NCBI RefSeq assembly: GCF_002027705.1
Contig: NZ_MBTG01000012.1
Coordinates: 248,001-312,000 of the forward strand
Reading direction: 5' to 3'
DNA length: 64,000 nt
Source of the DNA: Paenibacillus ferrarius
GTDB lineage: Bacteria > Bacillota > Bacilli > Paenibacillales > NBRC-103111
Position numbers and translations under genes: made by a program. Every line of letters starts with the position of its first letter. Position 1 is the stretch's first letter. Under the pieces are notes generated by a model. The model was not told the origin of the DNA and did no database searches. It saw only the letters and a program-made list of their open reading frames with translations. This document shows, piece after piece, positions 26,124 to 34,252 of this stretch.

Positions 26124-27422
26124 ATGATGGCCATGCCAGACAAGGAAAAGTCAGCGACAACTGCCTCTGTAACGGTGGATGAGTTTATCTCAGAAAATGG
26201 TTACTACGGGGACTATGGCGGTTCTTTTATACCTGAAATTCTAGTTCCCGCATTTGAAGAGATTAAGGCACATTTTGAAGCGATTCGATATGACGAAGAT
26301 TTCTGGCAGCAATATCGCGCTTTGCTTACGAACTATTCCGGGCGACCTACGCCGCTTACTTATGCAGATCGGCTAACTGAGCACTATGGTCGAGCCCACA
26401 TTTATATTAAACGCGAGGATCTCAATCATACTGGTGCTCACAAATTAAATAATGCGCTTGGTCAAGCCATGCTTGCCAAGAAAATGGGCAAAACGCGAAT
26501 TATTGCCGAAACAGGAGCAGGACAGCATGGGGTGGCAACAGCAACGGCAGCGGCGAAGTTAGGTCTATCCGCAACCATCTATATGGGACGAGAGGATATG
26601 GAGCGGCAATACGCCAATGTCTTCTGGATGAAAAGGCTCGGTGCCGAGGTCATTGCGGTCGACTACGGGTCGCAGACGTTAAAGGATGCGATTAATGAAA
26701 CGCTGAGAGATTGGGTATCCAGCTTTGAGACGACGCATTATGTGCTTGGAACAGCTTCAGGCGCCCATCCATTTCCGGCGATGGTTGCTTTCTTTCAATC
26801 GGTCATCGGGATTGAGGCGAAAGACCAAATCTTGCGCGCAGCAGGCAGGCTGCCAAGTCATGTTTATGCCTGTGTAGGCGGCGGTTCCAATGCACTTGGC
26901 ATCTTCCAAGCCTTTTACCCGCATGACGATGTGAAATTGATCGGTGTTGAAGCCGGCGGAAAAGGGAAGGAATCTGGTCAGCATGCTGCGAGAATTGCCT
27001 ATGGCGAGGGCACTTTAGGCGTAGCTCAAGGCTATAAGACGCTGTTTCTGCAAAATAAGGATGGTCAAATGAACGATACGTATAGCCTTGCTGCTGGTTT
27101 AGATTACGTGGGCGTATCGCCCATCTTGGCGGATTTATCCAAACGAGGAAGGGTACAGTTCAGTGCTGCTACGGATGACGAAGTGATAAATGCGCTGCAA
27201 ACCGTTATGCAAACGGAAGGCCTCATTCCTGCCCTGGAATCTACGCATGCTTTCGCAGGGGCGTTCAGGGACATTGTTCATTCTTCGAAGTCGGATATCT
27301 TCATCATTAATATGTCCGGTCGTGGGGACAAAGACATCTTTAATATAGCGGAGGGATTGCAGGATGAAGAATGGAAAGCATTTATCCACCGAAAAAGCAA
27401 CCAGTTCAGTCGTCAGGCTTGA
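26124..27422 (+). CDS. trpB: Tryptophan synthase beta subunit, divergent stand-alone copy
   Basis: 432 residues, about 30 longer than typical TrpB1. Joins indole and serine to tryptophan with PLP. Catalytic Lys in HTGAHKLNNALGQA (about residue 110), Glu in AETGAGQHGVA, phosphate loop GGGSNALG, and NMSGRGDKDIF near the end are all kept. Other normally strict places differ: GTASGAHPFPAMVAFFQ where TrpB1 usually has G(S/T)VVGPHPYP..VRDFQ, and LDYVGVSPILADL where most have LDYPGVGPEHA. It overlaps trpA by 59 bases and no other trp gene is near. Likely an accessory, still active paralogue. Confidence 0.88.
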   Translation: MMAMPDKEKSATTASVTVDEFISENGYYGDYGGSFIPEILVPAFEEIKAHFEAIRYDEDFWQQYRALLTNYSGRPTPLTYADRLTEHYGRAHIYIKREDLNHTGAHKLNNALGQAMLAKKMGKTRIIAETGAGQHGVATATAAAKLGLSATIYMGREDMERQYANVFWMKRLGAEVIAVDYGSQTLKDAINETLRDWVSSFETTHYVLGTASGAHPFPAMVAFFQSVIGIEAKDQILRAAGRLPSHVYACVGGGSNALGIFQAFYPHDDVKLIGVEAGGKGKESGQHAARIAYGEGTLGVAQGYKTLFLQNKDGQMNDTYSLAAGLDYVGVSPILADLSKRGRVQFSAATDDEVINALQTVMQTEGLIPALESTHAFAGAFRDIVHSSKSDIFIINMSGRGDKDIFNIAEGLQDEEWKAFIHRKSNQFSRQA

Positions 27423-28182
27423 GGATCGCATTCATCGTAAAAGCGGAGAAAAGCCCATTCAGATCATGACGCACCAGATTCTTGGTTATCCAAGCTTCGA
27501 GACGAATTATCAAATGATTCGTTTGTTCAACGAGAATAAGGTTGATTTGGTAGAGCTTCAGCTCCCATTTTCGGAGCCCATTGCCGATGGGCCTGTATTT
27601 CTAAGAGCGAATCAAGCCTCGCTGACGAATGGGACGACGACACAGCAATGTTTGGATTTCGCCAAGCGTGTTGCGGCTGAATTTCCGAATCTGTCATTTT
27701 TGTTTATGACTTATTATAATGTTATTTTCCAGTACGGTATCGAAAAGTTCATAGCGGAATGTTCAATGATTGGCATCGATGGCTTGATTGTGCCAGATGC
27801 CTTTCCTGATGAGAGCAGCGAGTTTATGGCAACTTGCCGTGACTATCAGGTAGAACCGATTCTCATTGCTACCCCTTACACCAAAGATGATCGTCTGGCT
27901 TATTTGGCTGAAGAAACCGGAGGTTTTATCTATTGTGCCGCTCGCAAAGGTGTGACAGGCTCCAAAACCTCATTCGGTGACGAGACGGACGTATTCTTAA
28001 AACGTGTGCGAAGCTTTGCCAAGACTCCTATCGCTGTTGGGTTCGGGATTCAGAGCAGAGCGGACGTGCAGTATCTAAAAGGGAAATGTGATATTGCTAT
28101 TGTTGGCACACAATTGCTTAATGTTCTGGAAGAAGATGGCCTTGACGGTGTGCATCGGTTTTTGCAATCTTTGACCTCATGA
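27364..28182 (+). CDS. trpA: Tryptophan synthase alpha subunit, divergent stand-alone copy
   Basis: 272 residues; ATG 27364 follows GGAGGG inside the end of trpB. Cleaves indole-3-glycerol phosphate to indole and glyceraldehyde-3-phosphate. Catalytic Glu in LVELQLPFSEPIADGP (family E49) and Asp in the same segment (family D60) are present, as are FMTYYNVIFQYG, GLIVPDAFPDE, GVTGSKT and GFGIQS. The usual VGSA phosphate loop reads VGTQ here, and an extra basic N-terminus of about 25 residues precedes the barrel. It presumably forms an alpha-beta complex with the upstream TrpB. Confidence 0.85.
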   Translation: MKNGKHLSTEKATSSVVRLEDRIHRKSGEKPIQIMTHQILGYPSFETNYQMIRLFNENKVDLVELQLPFSEPIADGPVFLRANQASLTNGTTTQQCLDFAKRVAAEFPNLSFLFMTYYNVIFQYGIEKFIAECSMIGIDGLIVPDAFPDESSEFMATCRDYQVEPILIATPYTKDDRLAYLAEETGGFIYCAARKGVTGSKTSFGDETDVFLKRVRSFAKTPIAVGFGIQSRADVQYLKGKCDIAIVGTQLLNVLEEDGLDGVHRFLQSLTS

Positions 28183-28280
28183 CAAAAACCTTCCATCTCA
28201 CAGTAAACCACGATCAATTAGGGGGAAAGATGAGTGGGGAAAGAGAGCTGGAGCGGGGCTCTATGATGGGAGCTAAGCTG

Positions 28281-28474
28281 AAAGCCTGCAGAAGTGCCGG
28301 CTTTTGTAACGAAATCAGACGGAAAGTAGAGAAAGCCTGCAATTGTGCAGGATTTTCGCGCACTATTCTTCCAGAATGGAGAAAATCACTCGAATACATG
28401 CATTATTGCAGGAATTTGACTGATTAGCTGATCGATCAAGGAAAAAGGATGCATTATCGCAGGCTTTTAGAAAG
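28281..28474 (+). repeat. Dispersed palindromic repeat, copy A
   Basis: About 194 bases made of short palindromes: GCCTGCAGAAGTGCCGGC, GCCTGCAATTGTGCAGG (28335-28351), ATGCATTATTGCAGGAATTTGAC and GGATGCATTATCGCAGGC, ending TTTTAGAAAG. Same order of elements as copy C at 53413-53607 and, shortened, copy B near 46000-46138. Non-coding; lies after trpA and could fold into several hairpins that also stop transcription. Confidence 0.75.
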
Positions 28475-28662
28475 TATAGTTACTTACGAGAATTCAATCA
28501 GAGCAATTTGCTCATATTCCTACTCTTTGCAGAGGAGTTTGCTTTCTTCTGCGCTTCAACCTCGTGTTTTCATCCTCGAATTCAACAAATGCAGGCGGAT
28601 CATCAAAGTGACTGACATTCAATGTTAGCAGCAGAAATGAAGCTTGTGCAACGCCCCCATTT
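28475..28662 (-). other. Gap with a possible short coding remnant on the minus strand
   Basis: Minus-strand sequence reads GGVAQASFLLLTLNVSHFDD and PPAFVEFEDENTRLKRRR in one frame, without start, just after the phosphoesterase stop. It might be the tail of a lost gene, or chance. Nothing else is seen. Confidence 0.2.
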
Positions 28663-29619
28663 CTAAGTAGAAAGCTTCCGCCCTTCCGGCATATGCGCAG
28701 GTTGTTCACGTAGAATTGAGCCATCAGCCAGATGAAGCCACGTATCAAATGCCCGAACACCCTCCGATAGCTGGATTACTCTGGCACCGGTCATGAAAGG
28801 ACGATCTAAGTAAGCGTTCCGGGTCGTACGCCCATAGCAAAGGCGAATCCCGCGCAGGGTGCCCCAAAAATCATTGCCATGATCATGGCCGACAAAGGTT
28901 CCCATCACATCCCCCATTTCTACCATAGCTGCGAAGAAGCCTGTGTTAATCCAAGGAGCCGAACAGCCATAATCCTGTCTCTGCCCATAACATACGCTGA
29001 AGTCCCAGATATCATTGTACTCAGGCAATGGAATATGGAAGAAAGCAAGGGAAGGCAGCGGTTGCCCGCCGTTCTGTGCGGTTAATTGGTAGGATTGATC
29101 GACATACCAATGAATCTGGCTTCTTCGAATCCAATCGTAGAAGCCAAGCCGCGAATATTCGAGTGGCGAGTAGCTGCCTGAATCCAGAAAATAGAGCGCA
29201 GCAGCCGGATCATTATGCTTATCATGAATGGTTAAGACATAGTTGCCGACGCCGTCCACGTGAGGCGGATCGGGCTTCGCATAGCTAAACCGATGAGCTA
29301 ATTGCAGCGCATGCAGCTGTTCGCGCGTCATATTGGCAGCTTCGGAATCATGATTCCCGAAAACGACAGCCCAGGGAATTTCCAGCTCTTCAGGAATTGC
29401 CACCGCATTGCGGAATAGTTGAGCTACATCCGTGCTCCCGCCGCTTGCAATGACATCCCCGGTGTAGACAACCAGATCAGGTTTCTCGGACTCGAGGATA
29501 TGGCGCATCATCGCATTCATGTTGATTTCATCTTCTGCTTGACTGTTGCTGAACTCCGCATCAGCGAATTGTACGATTTTGAATGTGCCATCTTCACGAA
29601 ATCGAAGTTGTCTCTTCAT
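28663..29619 (-). CDS. Calcineurin-like metallophosphoesterase with altered motif I
   Basis: 318 residues; ATG overlaps the stop of the DUF4091 gene by four bases. Metal-site motifs: KIVQFADAEFS (about residues 14-24) where relatives have QFTDLHF/W, then VYTGDVIASGG (GD), VFGNHDSE (GNHD), FFHIPLPEY and FVGHDHGNDF (GHDH). The His of the usual DxH is Glu here, a change at a metal ligand. No signal peptide. Family members of this size (PRP1/Dcr2-like) hydrolyse phosphomonoesters or diesters. The operon suggests work on a phosphorylated carbohydrate. Confidence 0.82.
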   Translation of the reverse strand: MKRQLRFREDGTFKIVQFADAEFSNSQAEDEINMNAMMRHILESEKPDLVVYTGDVIASGGSTDVAQLFRNAVAIPEELEIPWAVVFGNHDSEAANMTREQLHALQLAHRFSYAKPDPPHVDGVGNYVLTIHDKHNDPAAALYFLDSGSYSPLEYSRLGFYDWIRRSQIHWYVDQSYQLTAQNGGQPLPSLAFFHIPLPEYNDIWDFSVCYGQRQDYGCSAPWINTGFFAAMVEMGDVMGTFVGHDHGNDFWGTLRGIRLCYGRTTRNAYLDRPFMTGARVIQLSEGVRAFDTWLHLADGSILREQPAHMPEGRKLST

Positions 29620-31253
29620 GTCAGAACCCTCTCATTCTCTGGGAAATTGTAACAAGAAGCAGAAACCGCTTCTAACAGCCGCCTATGTGCGAGGTCAAAA
29701 TTGACGGAATTGGTTTCAACTCCTGTAAAGCTGAAGAAACAGGATTGAAGAATCTCATCTGCCAACGGTTTATTGACACCAGCAAGCAGCTGAAGCAGTT
29801 CATAATCTTCGACACCTAAGCGCATTGCTTCTAATCGCATGCTAAGCATCGGACCCTCGGCGTCTGGGTAGACAATATGGGTATCTCCGGAAGGAACTCT
29901 TTTGGCATGTACGCCAGGCGCGAGGTACGGACAAGTCAGTTCAAACGGATCTTGATTATCCAAGTACATATTGAAACCCCAATGGAGATAGCCTTTTAAC
30001 CCATATTTGTAATTCCCCCAATGTAAATACCGCGTTTTCAATAGGGGAATATCCAAGAAGCGGTTTAGGTAATGTCCGCCGGGATTCCAACACGTATAGA
30101 ACCAGACGGTTTCTCCCAGATTCTGAAGGTGTTGAAAGTGAGCTTGATGCTGATCAAAGCCTTCGTTCGTTGGCACCCAGATATCTAGGGAGCCTTCGAT
30201 ATGAGGATAGATCATAGCTTCGATGAGCTTGACACCAGGCATGAACTTCCGCACGATGCTGGAGAGTATGCGGAAATCGCTGGCTGATTGCTGAATCGGT
30301 TCATCGGCCACATGCTGAATCGTGCGATCCAACCAATCGTGCTGCTGGAGAAATTGCTGCCAAGCAGGCAGGAACTGGGCGAGAAACGTATATCCTTCCG
30401 GTGATGTCGCCTTGATGTCATTTCGATAATTAAGCACGAATAATGGATCGTCCCAACCGGTTCGAGAAGCTAGATGTCCACCCTCAATCCCCGTAAAACC
30501 AAGCGATAGAAAGAGTTCGATGTATCTTTTCACCTTCGTAAAATCAAACGTATAGCGCCCAGTATCCTCTTGGATGTCAATAAGCTCTAGTCCAACTAAA
30601 AAGTGTGTTTGGCGCGTCCTGCGCATGGCTTCGCCGTACTTTCTCAGCATGTGCCAGTGATCCTCAGACCAAAGTTCTAAACCATGGTAAGTTGCGGCAT
30701 TTTGATTGGAAAGCCAATTCGTTATCGCCAAAGTCTCCTGCTCAGGGACGACTGCCTGGAAAACTTCCAAAGTGACTGGAATGTTAATTGCTTGGTTACC
30801 TGCTGTTAGGCAAATCTCCCCGTGATAAATGGAAGGGAGCAGGGAAGCGGGAATGTGCCATGAAACATAGAGCGCTTCTTTAGGACTGCTGGTGGTGAAA
30901 GCTTGATCAACTCGCTGTAAGGCATCATACACACGAAAAGGAGCAGGGCGAGTGATATAGTCAGCTGGAGTCCCGACGGGGATGGTCGAGTATTTAGGTC
31001 CTGTATTCTCATTTACCAGCACATCTCTCAAACGAAAGAGTTCCATCTGGATATTATCGCAGTTCATGGCAGCAGAAGGAGTAGGGGTGTAAGTCCAGGA
31101 TAGAGGAGCGCCCACGTCTTCCAACTGAATCAGGATTTGACAACCCGCACGAGATCCTCGCGCAGTTGAAAGGGAGATGCTGTCTGGCCCAGATTCACTG
31201 ATGAGGGTATCTGGATACAACCATTCATTCGTATGAAAGATTTGATATGGCAT
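29616..31253 (-). CDS. DUF4091 glycoside hydrolase-like protein
   Basis: 545 residues. N-terminal beta-sandwich (about residues 1-165), then a TIM-barrel-like region (ITNWLSNQNAATYHG, YFTFDFTKVKRYIELFLSLGFTGIEGG-like, HVADEPIQQSASDFRIL, WFYTCWNPGGHYLNRFLD). The end has the DUF4091 signature RLEAMRLGVEDYELLQLL. DUF4091 proteins are putative glycosidases or carbohydrate-binding enzymes; the E in ADEP is a plausible catalytic residue (inference). Cytosolic, as no signal is seen. Middle gene of a three-gene minus-strand operon. Confidence 0.82.
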   Translation of the reverse strand: MPYQIFHTNEWLYPDTLISESGPDSISLSTARGSRAGCQILIQLEDVGAPLSWTYTPTPSAAMNCDNIQMELFRLRDVLVNENTGPKYSTIPVGTPADYITRPAPFRVYDALQRVDQAFTTSSPKEALYVSWHIPASLLPSIYHGEICLTAGNQAINIPVTLEVFQAVVPEQETLAITNWLSNQNAATYHGLELWSEDHWHMLRKYGEAMRRTRQTHFLVGLELIDIQEDTGRYTFDFTKVKRYIELFLSLGFTGIEGGHLASRTGWDDPLFVLNYRNDIKATSPEGYTFLAQFLPAWQQFLQQHDWLDRTIQHVADEPIQQSASDFRILSSIVRKFMPGVKLIEAMIYPHIEGSLDIWVPTNEGFDQHQAHFQHLQNLGETVWFYTCWNPGGHYLNRFLDIPLLKTRYLHWGNYKYGLKGYLHWGFNMYLDNQDPFELTCPYLAPGVHAKRVPSGDTHIVYPDAEGPMLSMRLEAMRLGVEDYELLQLLAGVNKPLADEILQSCFFSFTGVETNSVNFDLAHRRLLEAVSASCYNFPENERVLT

Positions 31254-31260
31254 AAGGCAT

Positions 31261-32094
31261 TCACACCTTCCTGAATAAAGAGTTCGGCAGCTGTGCGTCC
31301 CATGTAACCGGTATTTCCAAACCTAACGCATGAGCAGCAACAGCAGCCGTGTCAACGATTGATAATGGAGGCAGCTGCGTATTGGCATCAATACCAGGTC
31401 CGACGCATCCCCAGAATACTTGTTTGTCCATCGGATGATCGCTGCCGTGATTGTAGGCATCAGCTCCGCCACCGCCATGGTCAGTTAATAAAATGATCAA
31501 ACTATCCTCGAGCAGCTGCAATCTTTCAATGGCATCCAGCACTTTCCCGAATAACTGATCACATCTAGTGATCGCTTTTAAATAATCAGGTGAGCTGGGC
31601 CCATAACCGTACTTGTGGCCTGAACCATCCGGCTCGTCTAATTGCATGAACAATAATTTAACGTCTGGATTGTTATCCAAATAGTTTTCAAGCGCAGCTA
31701 CAAGCTGATCGTCGGGAAGGGAGACTTTGTGTATCTCCTGCTCGTCTTCAATAATGCCGTCATTAATTGGCGACCATCCGACAAATGAGGCTAATTTGGC
31801 ATCGGCCCAAGCTTCTCTGGCCAAGCGAAAGATCGAAGGGTAGGAAGAATCCAGCGGGAACTTCTCGCTAGCTGCAAGCTCATTGGTCAATAAATGCTTC
31901 TCTGGACGAACACCATGCAGAACGGAGCCCCAGCATTGCGCGCTAATTGTCGGTGATTCGGCCTGTGCGCGATAAGTGACGGCTCCCTTTTGCAAAAATG
32001 AATCAATGACAGGTGTTTCTGTGTGCTCTAAGAACGAGCCAGCGCCATCCATGCCAAGAATAAAAACACGCTGTAAGGAAATTGAATGTGCCAT
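31261..32094 (-). CDS. Alkaline-phosphatase-superfamily enzyme (phosphodiesterase/sulfatase-like)
   Basis: 277 residues from the ATG at 32094; GAGGAGG lies directly upstream and the earlier TTG would overlap it. Metal motifs of the superfamily: GMDGAGSF (first Asp), the nucleophile Thr in SPTISAQCWGSVLHG (about residue 48), LDEPDGSGHKYGYG (Asp and His), LLTDHGGGG (DH) and NHGSDHP (His). Closest by pattern to the type I phosphodiesterase/nucleotide pyrophosphatase group. First gene of the minus-strand operon, 7 bases before DUF4091. No signal peptide. Confidence 0.85.
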   Translation of the reverse strand: MAHSISLQRVFILGMDGAGSFLEHTETPVIDSFLQKGAVTYRAQAESPTISAQCWGSVLHGVRPEKHLLTNELAASEKFPLDSSYPSIFRLAREAWADAKLASFVGWSPINDGIIEDEQEIHKVSLPDDQLVAALENYLDNNPDVKLLFMQLDEPDGSGHKYGYGPSSPDYLKAITRCDQLFGKVLDAIERLQLLEDSLIILLTDHGGGGADAYNHGSDHPMDKQVFWGCVGPGIDANTQLPPLSIVDTAAVAAHALGLEIPVTWDAQLPNSLFRKV

Positions 32095-32318
32095 AGAATA
32101 CCTCCTCAAATCGTAAAAAGAATAAGGGACTTTCTACCAAAATAATCATTTCGCTCTAAGCATAAAGAGTCCCTATACGAGTGTCAATATCGCTGAACAG
32201 CGATTCGTACAACAAGTCACCATTGTCGTACTACGAAGTCATGATCCTAGTGGTCGATGAGATTTTGGTTGTAATATAATGGCACTGTAAGCGAGAGAAA
32301 GTCAGAAAGGGTGGGCAC
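32095..32318. promoter_or_regulatory. Divergent promoter region
   Basis: About 220 bases separate the minus-strand hydrolase operon from the plus-strand transporter operon. A TATAAT lies at 32275-32280 for the plus strand, without an evident -35. The dyad-rich AGCGATATTGACAC/TCGCTGAACAGCGATTCG area near 32180-32210 is a candidate binding site for the YesN-like regulator (inference). Confidence 0.4.
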
Positions 32319-33296
32319 ATGAAAGGAATGGAAACCGTTTCAATGCAACCGCAATATGCGGCAGTAACGAGGAAGAAGAGTCGGGTATGGTTAAAAAAGT
32401 TTAATAAATTCAAATGGCTGCTGCTAATGACCCTGCCAGGTATTCTGTATTTGTTTATCAATAATTACATTCCTATGTATGGATTAATTCTCGCTTTCAA
32501 GAACTTCAATTTTGCCAAAGGGATGTGGGGAAGCGACTGGGTGGGGATGGACAACTTCAAATTCCTATTTAACAGCCCTGACGCTTATATCATCACGCGA
32601 AATACGATTTTGTATAATGTGGTTTTTATTGTTCTTAATTTAATCTTGGCCTTGCTAGCCGCACTATTAATAAATGAAATCAAAGACAAATTGATTTCTC
32701 GGTTTTACCAAAGCACATTTCTCTTACCCCATATCATTTCTATGGTTGTTGTCGCCTATCTCGTATACAGCTTCCTCAATATGGAAAATGGGCTCGTCAA
32801 CCGTCTTATGGGCAAATGGTTTCACAAAGAGGCTATTTCTTGGTACAGTGAAGCTGGCTATTGGCCATATATCCTCGTTATCGTCAATGCATGGAAGCAT
32901 GTTGGTTACTTATCCATCATCTATTTTGCTGCGATGTTAGGCATTGATAAGGAATATTATGAAGCTGCAACCATTGACGGTGCCAACAAGTGGAAACAGA
33001 TGACGCGAATTACGATTCCGTTAATTACCCCCATTATTACAACGATGACTCTATTAGCCGTAAGCGGCATTCTACGTTCTGACTTTGGTTTGTTCTATCA
33101 GGTGCCGATGAATACGGGGGCGTTGATCCCGACAACGAATACCATTGATACGTTCGTGTATCGAGCTATGGGACAATTAGGGGATATCGGCATGTCTTCC
33201 GCAGCAGGACTGTATCAATCATGCATCTGCTTCATCCTGATTCTGGCAGCCAATTACGCCGTGCGCCGGGTGAACAAGCAAGAAGCTTTATTCTAG
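32319..33296 (+). CDS. Carbohydrate ABC permease, LplB type
   Basis: 325 residues. Typical LplB start: basic stretch, then WLLLMTLPGILYLFINNYIPMYGLILAFKNF (given for its position at about residues 33-63 and split by the family into the first helix and PMYG). EAA loop EYYEAATIDGANKWKQ and ITIPLITPI. The C-terminal TIDTFVYR and RVNKQEALF are also hallmarks. It forms a channel with the next permease for a glycan-derived sugar. Confidence 0.92.
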   Translation: MKGMETVSMQPQYAAVTRKKSRVWLKKFNKFKWLLLMTLPGILYLFINNYIPMYGLILAFKNFNFAKGMWGSDWVGMDNFKFLFNSPDAYIITRNTILYNVVFIVLNLILALLAALLINEIKDKLISRFYQSTFLLPHIISMVVVAYLVYSFLNMENGLVNRLMGKWFHKEAISWYSEAGYWPYILVIVNAWKHVGYLSIIYFAAMLGIDKEYYEAATIDGANKWKQMTRITIPLITPIITTMTLLAVSGILRSDFGLFYQVPMNTGALIPTTNTIDTFVYRAMGQLGDIGMSSAAGLYQSCICFILILAANYAVRRVNKQEALF

Positions 33297-33312
33297 GGAA
33301 GGGTGTATCTCG

Positions 33313-34203
33313 ATGATCAAGACGAATAGAATCAGTCAGGCCAGCATTCATGTCTTCTTTTGGTTGTTTACAATCGCTTCCTTATTGCCTTTTCTCCTTA
33401 TCTTCATGGTTTCGATCTCGGATGAAACTTCCATAGAGTCTAATGGCTATTCGTTATTCCCGAGCAAAATTAGCTTCGCTGCATACCAGTTTTTATTTTT
33501 TAACTTCTCGGAAATTACCAAAGCCTATGGGATCACGATCTTTTGCACGATTATCGGTACTGTGTTAAGCTTACTCGTTACAACATTGATGGCATATCCG
33601 CTTTCAAGGGCAAATTTGCCGTTCCGCCGAAGCCTAGCTTTCTACATCTTTTTTACGATGTTGTTTAGCGGGGGGATGGTCCCGTGGTATATGACGTTTG
33701 TAAATCTGCTGCATATGAAAAATTCAATGCTGGCGATGATTATTCCGGGCATGCTGTTAAGTGCTTTTAACATTTTGTTAATGCGCAGCTTTTTCGCGAA
33801 CTCGATCCCCGAATCGGTCATTGAATCAGCGACTATTGATGGAGCGAGCGAAATTCAAATTTTCTGGAAAATTGTAACACCGCTTTCACTGCCAATCCTA
33901 GCTACAATCGGGCTGTTTACAACGCTAGCTTATTGGAATGATTGGTACAATTGCATGCTGTTCATTGATAAACCCGCACTCTACAACATTCAATATTTAA
34001 TGACCAAAACACTCACCAATATCCAATACCTCATTATGAAGTCCAACTCCTCTGCACAAGCGGGTGAACTGCTCGCCAAGATGCCAAGGGAAACCGTTCG
34101 TATGGCGCTCGCGATTGTCGGAATAGGACCGCTGCTTCTGGCGTATCCGTTTTTTCAGAAATATTACATCAGTGGAATCACCAGCGGAGCCGTCAAGGGG
34201 TAA
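33313..34203 (+). CDS. Carbohydrate ABC permease, YtcP type
   Basis: 296 residues, AAGGGTG upstream. Six membrane segments; SDETSIESNGYSLFPSKISF after helix 1, SGGMVPWYM, EAA loop ESVIESATIDGASEIQIFW, and the C-terminal PFFQKYYISGITSGAVKG all match the YtcP/LplC group. Works with the LplB-type permease and the DUF3502 binding protein that follows. Confidence 0.92.
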   Translation: MIKTNRISQASIHVFFWLFTIASLLPFLLIFMVSISDETSIESNGYSLFPSKISFAAYQFLFFNFSEITKAYGITIFCTIIGTVLSLLVTTLMAYPLSRANLPFRRSLAFYIFFTMLFSGGMVPWYMTFVNLLHMKNSMLAMIIPGMLLSAFNILLMRSFFANSIPESVIESATIDGASEIQIFWKIVTPLSLPILATIGLFTTLAYWNDWYNCMLFIDKPALYNIQYLMTKTLTNIQYLIMKSNSSAQAGELLAKMPRETVRMALAIVGIGPLLLAYPFFQKYYISGITSGAVKG

Positions 34204-34252
34204 TGGGGTTGGAAGAAACTAGAATTTTACTTTGAGAGGGGATACTAGATCC

